From Pseudothioclava nitratireducens (GTDB taxonomy: Bacteria; Pseudomonadota; Alphaproteobacteria; Rhodobacterales; Rhodobacteraceae): DNA of 64,000 nt. Positions 52,733-61,545 of the stretch are shown here, in pieces; the stretch's first letter is position 1, and the number at the start of each line of letters is the position of its first letter. Below the pieces are notes generated by a model. That model was not told the DNA's origin and did no database searches. It saw only the letters and a list, made by a program, of their open reading frames with translations. Made by a program: the position numbers and the translations under genes. The stretch is taken from positions 1-64,000 of the forward strand of contig NZ_JARGDK010000006.1 in the NCBI RefSeq assembly GCF_029210495.1. Reading direction: 5' to 3'.

Positions 52733-52756
52733 TTACGACCAAAGTGCAATAGACCG
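52733..52756 (+). promoter_or_regulatory. TACGACCAAAG box and promoter before the cytochrome c gene
   Basis: TTACGACCAAAGTGCAATAG aligns without gaps with the segment before the dehydrogenase (53244-53267), including a CAATA(G/T)A element 14 bases after the TA that could be the -10. It lies about 80 bases before the cytochrome start. The arrangement suggests an activator box overlapping the -35 position. Confidence 0.5.
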
Positions 52757-52830
52757 TTTGACCTGCATCAACCCCTGATGCGGGCTGCGGCGCGAAAGTC
52801 GGGCCGAACGTCAAGCGACAGGAGAACGAG

Positions 52831-53214
52831 ATGACTCGCACCATGATGATTGCCGCCACAGCAGCGCTGCTGGCCGCCCCGGCCTTTGCCGATGCGATCG
52901 ACCGGATCAAGATCGACGCGGGCGAGAGCCTGTTCGATGCCCAATGCCGCCGCTGCCATGCGGTCGATGCGACCGATCCGAGCTATGGCCCCTTGCTCGA
53001 CGGGATCGTCGGGCGCAAGGCGGGCACCTTCGAAGGCTATGAGTATTCCGAGGCGCTGGCCGGGGCGGGCTTTGCCTGGACCGCGGGCGCGCTGCGGGCG
53101 TGGATGGAGGATAACGATGCCTTCGTGCCCGGCACCAAGATGCGCCATGTCGGCATCACCGATCCGACCGTGCAGGATTTCATCGTCTCCTATCTCGCCT
53201 CGGTCGGGCACTGA
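52831..53214 (+). CDS. small c-type cytochrome
   Basis: A 127-residue periplasmic class I cytochrome c. The signal peptide ends at about AFA (20), haem binds at C39-x2-C42-H43 (CRRCH), and the distal Met is in GTKMRHVGI. The fold resembles mitochondrial-type cytochrome c2 (GPLLDGIVGRKAGTFEGYEYS). It lies just upstream of the dehydrogenase with its own promoter box and would take electrons from it or pass them to an oxidase. It is distinct from the PedF-like cytochrome. Confidence 0.92.
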   Translation: MTRTMMIAATAALLAAPAFADAIDRIKIDAGESLFDAQCRRCHAVDATDPSYGPLLDGIVGRKAGTFEGYEYSEALAGAGFAWTAGALRAWMEDNDAFVPGTKMRHVGITDPTVQDFIVSYLASVGH

Positions 53215-53240
53215 GGCCGCAGCTCGGGGCGCGGGGGCCG

Positions 53241-53267
53241 GGTCGTAAGACCAATGGACAATATACG
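53241..53267 (+). promoter_or_regulatory. TAAGACCAATG box and promoter before the dehydrogenase gene
   Basis: GGTCGTAAGACCAATGG contains a GGTC-GTAA-GACC inverted repeat; GTAAGACCAATGGACAATAT aligns ungapped with 52733-52752. The CAATATA part (53259-53265) may be the -10, about 90 bases before the dehydrogenase start. Confidence 0.5.
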
Positions 53268-53353
53268 TCCGCGCCTGCGCCTCGATACTTGTCCCGATGC
53301 CCCCGCGTGGAACGAACCGCGCGCGGGCGCTGACTTATCGGGAGGAGACAGCG

Positions 53354-55120
53354 ATGAACCGTTTCGTGCTGGCCGCAGTCGTGGCCATGACCTGTGCCGG
53401 AGCCGCCCATGCGGGCGTGACCGAGCAAGACCTGCTGGAGGATGCGACCTCCACGCATAACGTGCTGACCAACGGCATGGGGCGCGATCTTCAGCGCTTC
53501 AGCCCGCTGACCATGCTCAACAAGGACAACGTCAAGAACCTCGTCCCGGCCTGGGCCTTCAGCCTTGGCGGCGAGAAACAGCGCGGGCAGGAAAGCCAGC
53601 CGCTGATCCATGACGGCGTGATGTATATCACCGGCTCCTATTCCCGGATGTATGCCATCGACCTCGCCACCGGCAAGGAGATCTGGCAATACGACGCGCG
53701 CCTGCCGGAAGGTATCCTGCCCTGCTGTGACGTGATCAACCGCGGTGGCGCGATCTATGGCGACAACATCTATTTCGGCACGCTGGACGCGCGCATCGTG
53801 GCGCTGGACCTGAAGACCGGCGACGTGAAATGGAACAAGAAGATCGCCGATTACAAAGAGGGGTACTCCTACACCGCCGCGCCGCTGATCGTGAACGGTC
53901 TGGTCATCACCGGCAACTCGGGCGGTGAATTCGGTATCGTCGGCGAAGTGCAGGCGCGCGACGCCGAGACCGGCGAGCTGGTCTGGACCCGCCCGGTGAT
54001 CGAGGGCCATATGGGCACGTTCAAGGGCGAGGAAAGCACCATGACCGGGACGCTCAACGCGACCTGGCCCGGCGATATGTGGAAAACCGGGGGCGGCGCG
54101 ACCTGGCTTGGTGGCTCCTATGACGCGGACACCAATACGCTGGTCTTTGGCGCGGGCAACCCGGCCCCCTGGAACTCGCATCTGCGCAACGCGGGCACGC
54201 CCGTCGAGGGCAATACGGGCGACAACCTCTATGCCGCCTCGCGTCTCGGGATCGACCCCGAGAATGGCGAGATCAAATGGCACTTCCAGACCACCCCGCG
54301 CGAGGGCTGGGACTTTGACGGGGTGAACGAAGTGGTCGCGTTCGTCGACAAGGACGGCAACAAGCGCTTCGCCACCGCCGACCGCAACGGCTTCTTCTAC
54401 ATCCTCAACCGCGAAGACGGCAAATTCGTCGCCGCCTATCCCTTCGTGAAGGACATCACCTGGGCCAGCGGCATCGACGAGAATGGCCGCCCGATCTACA
54501 ACGAGGACAACCGTCCCGGCGCGCCCGATGCGGCAGCCGAAGGCGGTAAGGGCCAGCAAGTCTTTGCCGTGCCCTCCTTCCTTGGCGGCAAGAACTGGAT
54601 GCCGATGGCGCATAGCCCGAAAACCGGCCTGTTCTACGTGCCTTCGAACGAATGGGGCATGGATATCTGGAACGAGCCGATCTCCTATAAGAAGGGCGCG
54701 GCCTATCTGGGCGCGGGCTTCACCATCAAGCCGCTCTTCGAGGATTACATCGGCTCGCTCAAGGCGATGGACCCGAATACCGGCGAGGTGAAATGGGAGT
54801 TCAAGAACGAGGCCCCGCTCTGGGGTGGCGTGATGACGACCGCGGGCGGCCTTGTCTTTACCGGCACGCCCGAGGGTGAGTTCATCGCCTTCGACGACGA
54901 GACCGGAGAGAAGCTCTGGTCGTTCCAGACCGGGTCGGGCATCGTCGGCCAGCCGATCACCTGGGATCAGGATGGCGAGCAATATGTCTCGGTCATCTCG
55001 GGCTGGGGCGGTGCGGTTCCGCTCTGGGGTGGCGAAGTCGCCAAAAAGGTGAACTACCTCAACCAGGGTGGCGTCGTCTGGACCTTCAAACTGCCGAAAC
55101 AGCTCGCCTCGGCGAACTGA
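53354..55120 (+). CDS. exaA: PQQ-dependent alcohol dehydrogenase, ExaA/PedH type with lanthanide signature
   Basis: A 588-residue periplasmic quinoprotein with signal peptide (to about residue 20) and an eight-bladed propeller. The vicinal disulfide is C124-C125 ([10 protein letters not shown]); the catalytic Asp is D320 in GWDFDGVNE and is followed two residues on by D322, the extra acid that marks lanthanide-dependent enzymes (XoxF, PedH); calcium enzymes have a small residue there. Sequences such as [20 protein letters not shown] and [15 protein letters not shown] are closer to ethanol (ExaA/PedE/PedH) than to methanol dehydrogenases. It oxidises primary alcohols and passes electrons to cytochrome c. 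PQQ synthesis genes are not in the window. Confidence 0.93.
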   Translation: MNRFVLAAVVAMTCAGAAHAGVTEQDLLEDATSTHNVLTNGMGRDLQRFSPLTMLNKDNVKNLVPAWAFSLGGEKQRGQESQPLIHDGVMYITGSYSRMYAIDLATGKEIWQYDARLPEGILPCCDVINRGGAIYGDNIYFGTLDARIVALDLKTGDVKWNKKIADYKEGYSYTAAPLIVNGLVITGNSGGEFGIVGEVQARDAETGELVWTRPVIEGHMGTFKGEESTMTGTLNATWPGDMWKTGGGATWLGGSYDADTNTLVFGAGNPAPWNSHLRNAGTPVEGNTGDNLYAASRLGIDPENGEIKWHFQTTPREGWDFDGVNEVVAFVDKDGNKRFATADRNGFFYILNREDGKFVAAYPFVKDITWASGIDENGRPIYNEDNRPGAPDAAAEGGKGQQVFAVPSFLGGKNWMPMAHSPKTGLFYVPSNEWGMDIWNEPISYKKGAAYLGAGFTIKPLFEDYIGSLKAMDPNTGEVKWEFKNEAPLWGGVMTTAGGLVFTGTPEGEFIAFDDETGEKLWSFQTGSGIVGQPITWDQDGEQYVSVISGWGGAVPLWGGEVAKKVNYLNQGGVVWTFKLPKQLASAN

Positions 55121-55146
55121 TCGCAACACCGGAACACGCGACCGGG

Positions 55147-55177
55147 CGGGCGCGGGGGGAACCCTCGCGCCCGTTTT
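55147..55177 (+). terminator. intrinsic terminator after the dehydrogenase gene
   Basis: CGGGCGCG (55147-55154) pairs with CGCGCCCG (55166-55173), with further pairing inside, and is followed by TTTTCC. It ends the dehydrogenase transcript ahead of the regulator gene. Confidence 0.78.
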
Positions 55178-55187
55178 CCTGCGCCTC

Positions 55188-55237
55188 CGACTTATGGACA
55201 GTTTCCCTTGCGACTTGCGCCGGGCTAGGCTGGGACC
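55188..55237 (+). promoter_or_regulatory. possible control region of the response-regulator gene
   Basis: CGACTTATGGACAGTT (55188-55203) is a degenerate relative of the GACCAATGGACAATAT box before the dehydrogenase (12 of 16 bases from GAC agree). CTAGGCTGGGACCA (55224-55237) repeats the motif seen before the Sel1-like and importer genes. Self-regulation is possible. Confidence 0.3.
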
Positions 55238-55269
55238 ACAGAGAGAGACTTTAGCCCAAGGGCCGCCAG

Positions 55270-55980
55270 ATGCATATTCAGACCCCCCGTTCCGGCACCC
55301 GCGCCGAATTTCGACGCGCCATGATCGTCGAAGACCACCCGCTGTTTTGCGACGCCCTCGCGATGACGCTTCAGGCTGTGGCCGGGATTGAGCAGGTCGA
55401 CCATGCGGACCGGCTCGCGGCGGCGGTCGAGATGATCGAGGCGGGCGTGACACCGGATGTCATCGTGCTGGACCTGAACCTGCCGGATGTGAACGGGCTT
55501 GATGGGCTGATGCGGCTGCGGCTGGCGGCCCCCAGCCTGCCGATCGTGGTGGTGTCCTCCATCGACGAGCCCCGCGTGATCCGCTCGGCCATACTGGCGG
55601 GCGCGGCGGGGTTCGTGCCGAAGCACTCGCGCCGGGAACTTTTCCGCGCGGCCTTTGCCGCGATCGCGCGGGGCGAGGTCTTTGTGCCGGAATCGAACGG
55701 CGAGGCTTTGGCCGAGGGCAATGGCATGAGCGCGCAGGACGAGGCGATCCGCCGCCTGAGCCAGCTCACCCGCCAGCAGGCGAAGATCCTTGAGCAGATC
55801 TGCGAGGGCAAGATGAACAAGCAGATCGCCTTCGACCTCTCGATAGCCGAGACCACCGTCAAGGCGCATGTCACCGCCATCATGCGCAAGCTGGGCGTCT
55901 ATTCGCGCACGCAAGCCGTTCTGATTGCCCGCGAAGCGCAGGCCACCGGGCCATTGCCCGAGACGTGGCGGAACGGCTAA
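55270..55980 (+). CDS. LuxR-type response regulator of the alcohol-oxidation island
   Basis: A 236-residue NarL-family regulator. The receiver domain (about 16-135) has the acidic pair in MIVEDHPLF and the phosphoacceptor D68 in IVLDLNLPDVNG; the LuxR helix-turn-helix (about 165-228) reads KQIAFDLSIAETTVKAHVTAIMRKLG. It resembles regulators such as AgmR/ErdR that control PQQ ethanol oxidation. Directly followed by the FIST and hybrid kinase genes, it is the probable last step of their signal chain and the best candidate to bind the GACCAA-type boxes. Confidence 0.9.
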   Translation: MHIQTPRSGTRAEFRRAMIVEDHPLFCDALAMTLQAVAGIEQVDHADRLAAAVEMIEAGVTPDVIVLDLNLPDVNGLDGLMRLRLAAPSLPIVVVSSIDEPRVIRSAILAGAAGFVPKHSRRELFRAAFAAIARGEVFVPESNGEALAEGNGMSAQDEAIRRLSQLTRQQAKILEQICEGKMNKQIAFDLSIAETTVKAHVTAIMRKLGVYSRTQAVLIAREAQATGPLPETWRNG

Positions 55981-56001
55981 GCTTCGGTCCGGGAGGATCG
56001 C

Positions 56002-57180
56002 ATGACCGCTACGCAGACCGAAGACCGTCGCACCGCGCCGGGCGGGCAGGGGCCATGCCCGCGCCGCGCCTGCGCCCCCGCGCGCGCAGACGACGCGCTT
56101 GACCGGCTGGTCGCCGGGCTGGGACCGGGACCGTTTGCGCTCGTGCTGATCTTCGCCAGCCCCGAAGCCGATCTGGAGAGCCTCACGCAAACCGCGCAAA
56201 TCGCGTTCCCGCGCACGACGATCTGCGGCTGCACCACCGCCGGCGAGATCACGGATGCGGGCTATGACAGCGGGCAGATCGTGGCCTTTGCCTTTCCGCA
56301 GCAGGGCTTCGAGGTGGAAGCGCTGCTGATCGAGGGGATCGAGGATCTCGACACGCGGGCCTTGATCGCCGACCTTCTGCGCGCGCGCCAGTCGCTTGCA
56401 CGGCGCGGCGAGGGGATGCCGAATGAATTCGCCCTGCTGTTGGTCGACGGGCTCTCGGGACAGGAGGACGCGCTGGTCGCGGCGCTCTCGGGGGGGCTTG
56501 GCCCGGTGCCGATGGTTGGCGGCTCTGCGGGGGACGGAAATGCGTTCCGGCGCACGCTTCTTTCCTTTAACGGCAAGATCCATGAGAACGCTGCCGTCCT
56601 GTGCCTTATGCGCGGGCTGTGCGAAGTGCGGACCTTCTCGCTCGACAACACCCGACCGACCGAGGCGCGCATGGTGGTGACCCGCGCCGACCCCCGGCAC
56701 CGGCTGGTGGCGCGGATCAATGACGAACCGGCGGCCGAGGAATATGCGCGCTTGCTGGGGCTTATGCCCGAACAGCTCTCGCCCTTCGTTTTCGCCGCGC
56801 ATCCGGTTCTGGTGCGCGCAGGCGGACGCCACCATGTCCGCGCAATCCAGGGCGTCGGGCCGGAAAACTCGCTGATCTTCTTTGCCGCCATCGACGAGGG
56901 GCTGGTGCTCACCATCGCCGACCCTGCCGATATCGCCGACCACCTAGAGGCGGAACTCTCAAGCCTCTCGCGCATCCAGCCGCCAAGCGCGATCCTCGGT
57001 TTCGACTGCTTCTTCCGCCGGATTGAGGCGGAGGGGCGTCAGAAGGTTGGGCAGGTCTCGCAGATCCTTGCGCGGCACCGGGTTGCGGGCTTCTCGACCT
57101 ATGGCGAACAGATCGGGGCGATGCATGTGAACCAGACCATGACCGGCGTCGCCTTCTACCCGCCGGAGCCGCGCCGATGA
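56002..57180 (+). CDS. FIST-domain sensory protein
   Basis: A 392-residue cytoplasmic protein with FIST_N (about 45-225, CGCTTAGEITDAGYDSGQ) and FIST_C (about 230-370) domains, which bind small ligands in signalling proteins. The N-terminus has several Cys (CPRRACAPAR). It has no output domain and overlaps the hybrid kinase by four bases (ATGA), so it likely hands its ligand state to that kinase. Possible ligands (alcohol, aldehyde or a metal complex) are inference from context. Confidence 0.88.
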   Translation: MTATQTEDRRTAPGGQGPCPRRACAPARADDALDRLVAGLGPGPFALVLIFASPEADLESLTQTAQIAFPRTTICGCTTAGEITDAGYDSGQIVAFAFPQQGFEVEALLIEGIEDLDTRALIADLLRARQSLARRGEGMPNEFALLLVDGLSGQEDALVAALSGGLGPVPMVGGSAGDGNAFRRTLLSFNGKIHENAAVLCLMRGLCEVRTFSLDNTRPTEARMVVTRADPRHRLVARINDEPAAEEYARLLGLMPEQLSPFVFAAHPVLVRAGGRHHVRAIQGVGPENSLIFFAAIDEGLVLTIADPADIADHLEAELSSLSRIQPPSAILGFDCFFRRIEAEGRQKVGQVSQILARHRVAGFSTYGEQIGAMHVNQTMTGVAFYPPEPRR

Positions 57181-59417
57181 GCGCGCCCGACCTGCACGCC
57201 GCGCTGCCACCCCGGCTTTCCTCGCTGGTGGCGCCCGGCGACAGTCACGAACGGCAGAACCAGAAGCTCCTCGCCATCGCCGAGGTGCTGATCCGCCATG
57301 CGGAGGAGATGACCGAGGATCGCGGCGCGGGCTATGCGCAGTTTCAGCGCGCCGCCATGCTCGAAGATCAGGTCCGCGAACGCACCCGCGACCTCGAACG
57401 CGCGCTCGATTTGCTCAATGTCTCGAACGCGCGGCTTGCGGATGCGAACCGCGAAACCGAACTCGCGCGGCAAAACCTCGCCGCCGCGATCGAGACCGTG
57501 CAGGAGGGTTTTGCACTCTTTGACGCGAATGACGTGCTCGTCATGTGCAATTCGCGCTTCAACGCGCTCTTGCCCGATATCCGCGATCAGCTCGTGCCGG
57601 GGCTGCCCTTCGACACCTATATCCAGATCGCCGCGCAATCGGCGCATCTGGGCATGCCCGAGGGCATGACCGCCGATGACTGGCGCGAAATGCGACTCAA
57701 GCGCCACCTCGAACACCATTTCATCCTGACTCAGCAGATGGGCGAGGATCGCTGGATGCAGGTCTCCGAGCATCGCACGCTCGATGGTGGCACGGTGATC
57801 TTGCAGACCGAGGTGACCGACCTGATCCGCGCCGAGCGGGAGGAGCGCGGGCGGATGCTCGACGATCAGGCCCGCATCCTGCGCGCGACGCTCGAACATC
57901 TCAAGCTCGGCGTCTGTATTTTCGACGCGCGGCTGCAATTGCTCGGTTGGAACGAGCGGCTGGCAGAGTTTCTGACGCTGCCGCGCACCCGGCTTCGGCT
58001 GGGAATGCATTTCGACACGCTGCTTGAACAGGTGCGAGACCAGTTCGTCTTTCCGCATGGGCTGAGCGCCTATCGCCTGTCGGACTGGGTGCGCCGGGTG
58101 CGCCGCAAGGATCAGTTCTCGATGGAGGTCACGCGCGAGAACGGTCAGGTCTATGAAATCTTCGCGCAGGAAATGCCCGATGGCGGCTTCGTGATGTCGC
58201 TGGCCGATATGTCGGCGGAACGGCAGGCGCTGGCTGCGCTCTCCAAGGCGAACGAGACGCTCGAGGCGCGCGTGATGGAGCGCACGCTGGAGCTTGAGGA
58301 TGCGTTGGGCCGGGCAGAGCGGGCCAATGCCTCGCGCGCGCGTTTCGTCGCCGCCGCAAGCCACGATCTCCTGCAACCGCTTTCGGCGGCCAAGCTCTAT
58401 CTCGCCTCGCTGGGCGACGACATGGTCGATCCGCGTGCGCAACGCACGCTCGACAAGGTGCAAAGCGCGCTCGGCTCGGTCGAGGGCATCCTTGGCGCGC
58501 TGCTCGACATTTCGCGGCTCGAAAGCGCGTCTGTCTCGGTCGATATGGGGCCTGTGGCGCTTGGGCCGATGTTCCGGCAACTGGCCGACGAATTCACACC
58601 GATTGCCGCGCTCAAGGGGCTGGAGCTGATCATTCGACCGACCGAGCTCACGGTCATCTCGGATCGCAGTTACCTGCGTCGCATTTTGCAAAACCTGATC
58701 TCGAACGCAATCCGCTACACAGAGGCGGGGCGGGTTTACGTTTGCCTGCGTCGGCGCGGTGCCTTTCATGTCGTCGAGGTGCGCGACAGCGGACCGGGTA
58801 TCGCCGAGGAGGATCAGGATCAGATTTTCCGCGAATTCCACCGGCTCAATGCACGCGCCTCGGCTTCTGAAGGGATGGGGCTTGGCCTTGCGATCGTGGA
58901 CCGTGCCGCCTCGTTGCTGGGACACCCGCTCGAATTGCGTTCGGCACCCGGACGCGGCTCCACCTTTGCCATTGGTCTGCGCCCGGCGCGCGATGCCCAG
59001 CCGCGTGCCGAGGAAACCCTCTCGCCTGAAGGCGTGCGGCCCGATACCGGGGAAATCCTCGCGCTGCTGGTTGAAAACGATGCCGAACTGTCGCGCGCCA
59101 TGACACAACTCCTTGAGAAATGGGGGGTGACGGTCTTCGATGTTGCCTCGGGCGAGGAAGCCCTGGAGCTGATCGAGGCGACCGGGCTCGAACCCGATAT
59201 TTTCCTGCTCGATTACCAGCTTGGGGCGGGGATGAACGGGCTTGACCTGCTGCGGGAACTACGCCGCCGTTTCGGTGAGGACATCGCCGCGCGGCTGGTC
59301 ACCGCCGCCCGCTCCGCGGCGCTGCGGGACGAGGCGCGGGCCTTGCGCGCCGAGATCCTCGCCAAGCCGATCCCCCCCGCCGCACTCGCCGCTTTCCTGT
59401 TTGGCACACGCCGCTAA
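57177..59417 (+). CDS. hybrid sensor histidine kinase with two PAS domains
   Basis: A 746-residue soluble kinase. An N-terminal coiled coil (about 55-105), PAS (105-215) and second PAS (240-345), another coiled coil, HisKA with H396 in AAASHDLLQPLSAAKLYL, HATPase (NLISNAIRYTEAG, GMGLGLAIVDRA) and a C-terminal receiver (about 626-740) with D679 in FLLDYQLGAGMNG. The HDLLQPL H-box is that of NahK/ErcS'-type hybrid kinases, ErcS' being tied to ethanol oxidation control in Pseudomonas. No membrane segment, so it senses inside the cell, probably through the FIST protein. Confidence 0.92.
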   Translation: MSAPDLHAALPPRLSSLVAPGDSHERQNQKLLAIAEVLIRHAEEMTEDRGAGYAQFQRAAMLEDQVRERTRDLERALDLLNVSNARLADANRETELARQNLAAAIETVQEGFALFDANDVLVMCNSRFNALLPDIRDQLVPGLPFDTYIQIAAQSAHLGMPEGMTADDWREMRLKRHLEHHFILTQQMGEDRWMQVSEHRTLDGGTVILQTEVTDLIRAEREERGRMLDDQARILRATLEHLKLGVCIFDARLQLLGWNERLAEFLTLPRTRLRLGMHFDTLLEQVRDQFVFPHGLSAYRLSDWVRRVRRKDQFSMEVTRENGQVYEIFAQEMPDGGFVMSLADMSAERQALAALSKANETLEARVMERTLELEDALGRAERANASRARFVAAASHDLLQPLSAAKLYLASLGDDMVDPRAQRTLDKVQSALGSVEGILGALLDISRLESASVSVDMGPVALGPMFRQLADEFTPIAALKGLELIIRPTELTVISDRSYLRRILQNLISNAIRYTEAGRVYVCLRRRGAFHVVEVRDSGPGIAEEDQDQIFREFHRLNARASASEGMGLGLAIVDRAASLLGHPLELRSAPGRGSTFAIGLRPARDAQPRAEETLSPEGVRPDTGEILALLVENDAELSRAMTQLLEKWGVTVFDVASGEEALELIEATGLEPDIFLLDYQLGAGMNGLDLLRELRRRFGEDIAARLVTAARSAALRDEARALRAEILAKPIPPAALAAFLFGTRR

Positions 59418-59484
59418 ACCCTCGGTTTACACACCCCGCGCAAGCGTGCCAAATGCGCCGGCGAACAGGCCAGAGGAGAATGCC

Positions 59485-60096
59485 ATGAGCGACGACATCA
59501 ACAGCCGCCACCGCGAAAAGATGAAGAAAATCAAAGCGGCGCGCGACAAGATCATGGCCACCAAGACCGAGGAAAAGGGCCTGATCATCGTCCATGACGG
59601 AAACGGCAAGGGCAAATCCTCGTCGGGATTCGGGATGATCATGCGCGCCATCGGCCACGGTATGCCCTGCGCGGTCGTCCAGTTCATCAAAGGCACCTGG
59701 ATCACCGGCGAAGGCGAGCTGTTGCGCAAGCGCTTTGCCGAGGAATGCACCTTCGTGATTTCGGGCGAGGGCTTCACTTGGGACACGCAGGACCGCGAGC
59801 GCGACATCGCCGCCGCCCGTGCGGGCTGGGAGCGCGCCAAGGAAATCATCCGCGACCCGCGCTATCAATTCGTGCTGCTGGACGAGATCAACATCGCGCT
59901 GCGCTATGATTATCTCGATATCGACGAGGTGGTGGAGTTCCTGCTGACCGAGAAGCCGCACATGACCCATGTCTGCCTGACGGGCCGAAACGCCAAGCCC
60001 GAGCTGATCGAGGCCGCCGATCTGGTGACCGAGATGACGCTGGTGAAGCACCCGTTCAAGGACGGGGTGAAGGCGCAAAAAGGCGTGGAGTTCTGA
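59485..60096 (+). CDS. cobO: cob(I)yrinic acid a,c-diamide adenosyltransferase
   Basis: A 203-residue CobO/BtuR (CobA-type) enzyme that transfers the adenosyl group of ATP to the corrin cobalt. The P-loop GNGKGKSSSGFG is at about 41-52; FIKGTWITGEGE and LLDEINIALRYDYLD follow. The start at 59485 has AGAGGAG upstream; the open frame reaches further back inside the kinase gene but without family counterpart. It is followed after three bases by cobQ. Confidence 0.95.
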   Translation: MSDDINSRHREKMKKIKAARDKIMATKTEEKGLIIVHDGNGKGKSSSGFGMIMRAIGHGMPCAVVQFIKGTWITGEGELLRKRFAEECTFVISGEGFTWDTQDRERDIAAARAGWERAKEIIRDPRYQFVLLDEINIALRYDYLDIDEVVEFLLTEKPHMTHVCLTGRNAKPELIEAADLVTEMTLVKHPFKDGVKAQKGVEF

Positions 60097-60099
60097 TCC

Positions 60100-61545
60100 A
60101 TGCCCGCGATCATGGTGCAGGGCACGGGCTCGAATGTCGGCAAATCCATGCTGGTGGCGGGCCTGTGCCGGGCGGCGCTGCGTCGCGGGATCAAGGTGGC
60201 GCCGTTCAAGCCGCAAAACATGTCGAACAACGCGGCCGTAACCGAGGATGGCGGCGAAATCGGGCGCGCGCAGGCGCTTCAGGCCCGCGCCTGTGGTCTG
60301 CGTCCGATGACCGACATGAACCCGGTGCTGCTCAAGCCCGAGACCGATATCGGCGCGCAGGTCGTGGTGCAGGGGCGGCGACTGACCTCGACGGCCGCCG
60401 CCGACTATCCGGCGCTGAAACCGCGCCTGATGGACGCGGTTCTTGAGAGCTTTCAAAGGCTTGAAGCTGCCCATGATCTGGTGATCGTGGAAGGGGCCGG
60501 CAGCCCCGCCGAGGTGAACCTGCGCGCCAATGACATCGCCAATATGGGCTTTGCCCGCGCCGTGGGCTGCCCGGTTCTTCTGGTCGGCGATATTGATCGT
60601 GGCGGCGTCATCGCGCAGATCGTCGGCACCAAGGCGGTGCTCGACCCGGCTGATGCGGATATGATTAAAGGATTTGCGATCAACAAGTTCCGAGGCGATC
60701 CTCGACTGTTTGACGATGGCTATGCGCTGATTTCCGAACAGACCGGCTGGCCCGGATTCGGTGTGGCCCCGTGGTTCTACGATGCGTGGAAGCTGCCCGC
60801 CGAAGATGCGGTGGACCTTGAGGCACCGGGTGCGGCGGACGGTTTCCATATCGTTTGCCTGTGCTTCTCACGGATTGCGAATTTCGACGATCTGGACCCG
60901 CTGGGCCAAGAGCCAAATGTCCGCGTCACGATGCTCGGGCCGGGACGCCCGATCCCGGCAGATGCCGATCTGGTGATCTTGCCGGGGACGAAATCGACGC
61001 GCGGCGATCTGGCGTTCATGCGCGCGCAGCGCTGGGATATCGACCTTTTGGCGCATCATCGCAGAGGCGGGCGCATCTTGGGGATTTGCGGTGGATATCA
61101 GATGCTTGGGACCCGTATTTCAGACCCGGAGGGGATCGAAGGTGCGCCTGGCGAAAGCGCTGGCCTCGGCCTGCTGCAAATCGAGACGGTGATGACGGGC
61201 GACAAGCGGTTGACAGAGACCCGGGCGATCCACGTTCCGACCGGGCACCAGATGGCGGGCTATGAAATCCATATCGGGCGCAGCGAGGGGCCCGATCGTG
61301 CACGTCCCTTTGCGCGGATAGGCACCGAGAACGAGGGCGCCATCAGCCCGGATGGCCGGGTGCAGGGCAGCTATCTGCACGGCATGTTTTCCGATGACGG
61401 GTTTCGGCGCGCGTGGCTCGGGGGGCTCAATGTGCAAGCGAGCGGAGAACGTTACGAGGCAGGTGTCGATGCGGCGCTTGACGCCTTGGCCGACCATCTC
61501 GAGACGCATCTGGATGTCGCGGGCATCCTTTCACTCGCGCGCTAA
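60100..61545 (+). CDS. cobQ: cobyric acid synthase
   Basis: A 481-residue glutamine-dependent amidase that converts adenosylcobyrinic acid a,c-diamide to cobyric acid. The N-terminal synthetase domain opens with [18 protein letters not shown] and KPQNMSNNA; the C-terminal glutamine amidotransferase domain has the nucleophile Cys in [11 protein letters not shown] and His in GSYLHGMF. Family length is normal. It overlaps the convergent cobD gene by 15 bases. Confidence 0.96.
   Translation: MPAIMVQGTGSNVGKSMLVAGLCRAALRRGIKVAPFKPQNMSNNAAVTEDGGEIGRAQALQARACGLRPMTDMNPVLLKPETDIGAQVVVQGRRLTSTAAADYPALKPRLMDAVLESFQRLEAAHDLVIVEGAGSPAEVNLRANDIANMGFARAVGCPVLLVGDIDRGGVIAQIVGTKAVLDPADADMIKGFAINKFRGDPRLFDDGYALISEQTGWPGFGVAPWFYDAWKLPAEDAVDLEAPGAADGFHIVCLCFSRIANFDDLDPLGQEPNVRVTMLGPGRPIPADADLVILPGTKSTRGDLAFMRAQRWDIDLLAHHRRGGRILGICGGYQMLGTRISDPEGIEGAPGESAGLGLLQIETVMTGDKRLTETRAIHVPTGHQMAGYEIHIGRSEGPDRARPFARIGTENEGAISPDGRVQGSYLHGMFSDDGFRRAWLGGLNVQASGERYEAGVDAALDALADHLETHLDVAGILSLAR

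Noticed and set aside
53180-55453. 757-codon minus-strand open frame opposite the dehydrogenase
   Set aside because: The plus-strand protein is an unmistakable quinoprotein; the antisense product is Arg/His-rich without domains.
57156-59108. 650-codon minus-strand frame opposite the hybrid kinase
   Set aside because: Mirror frame of a well-conserved kinase, with no domain of its own.
59418-59484. Cobalamin riboswitch before cobO
   Set aside because: The 67-base gap is too short and has no B12-box-like pattern. None was seen before the MttB-family gene either.
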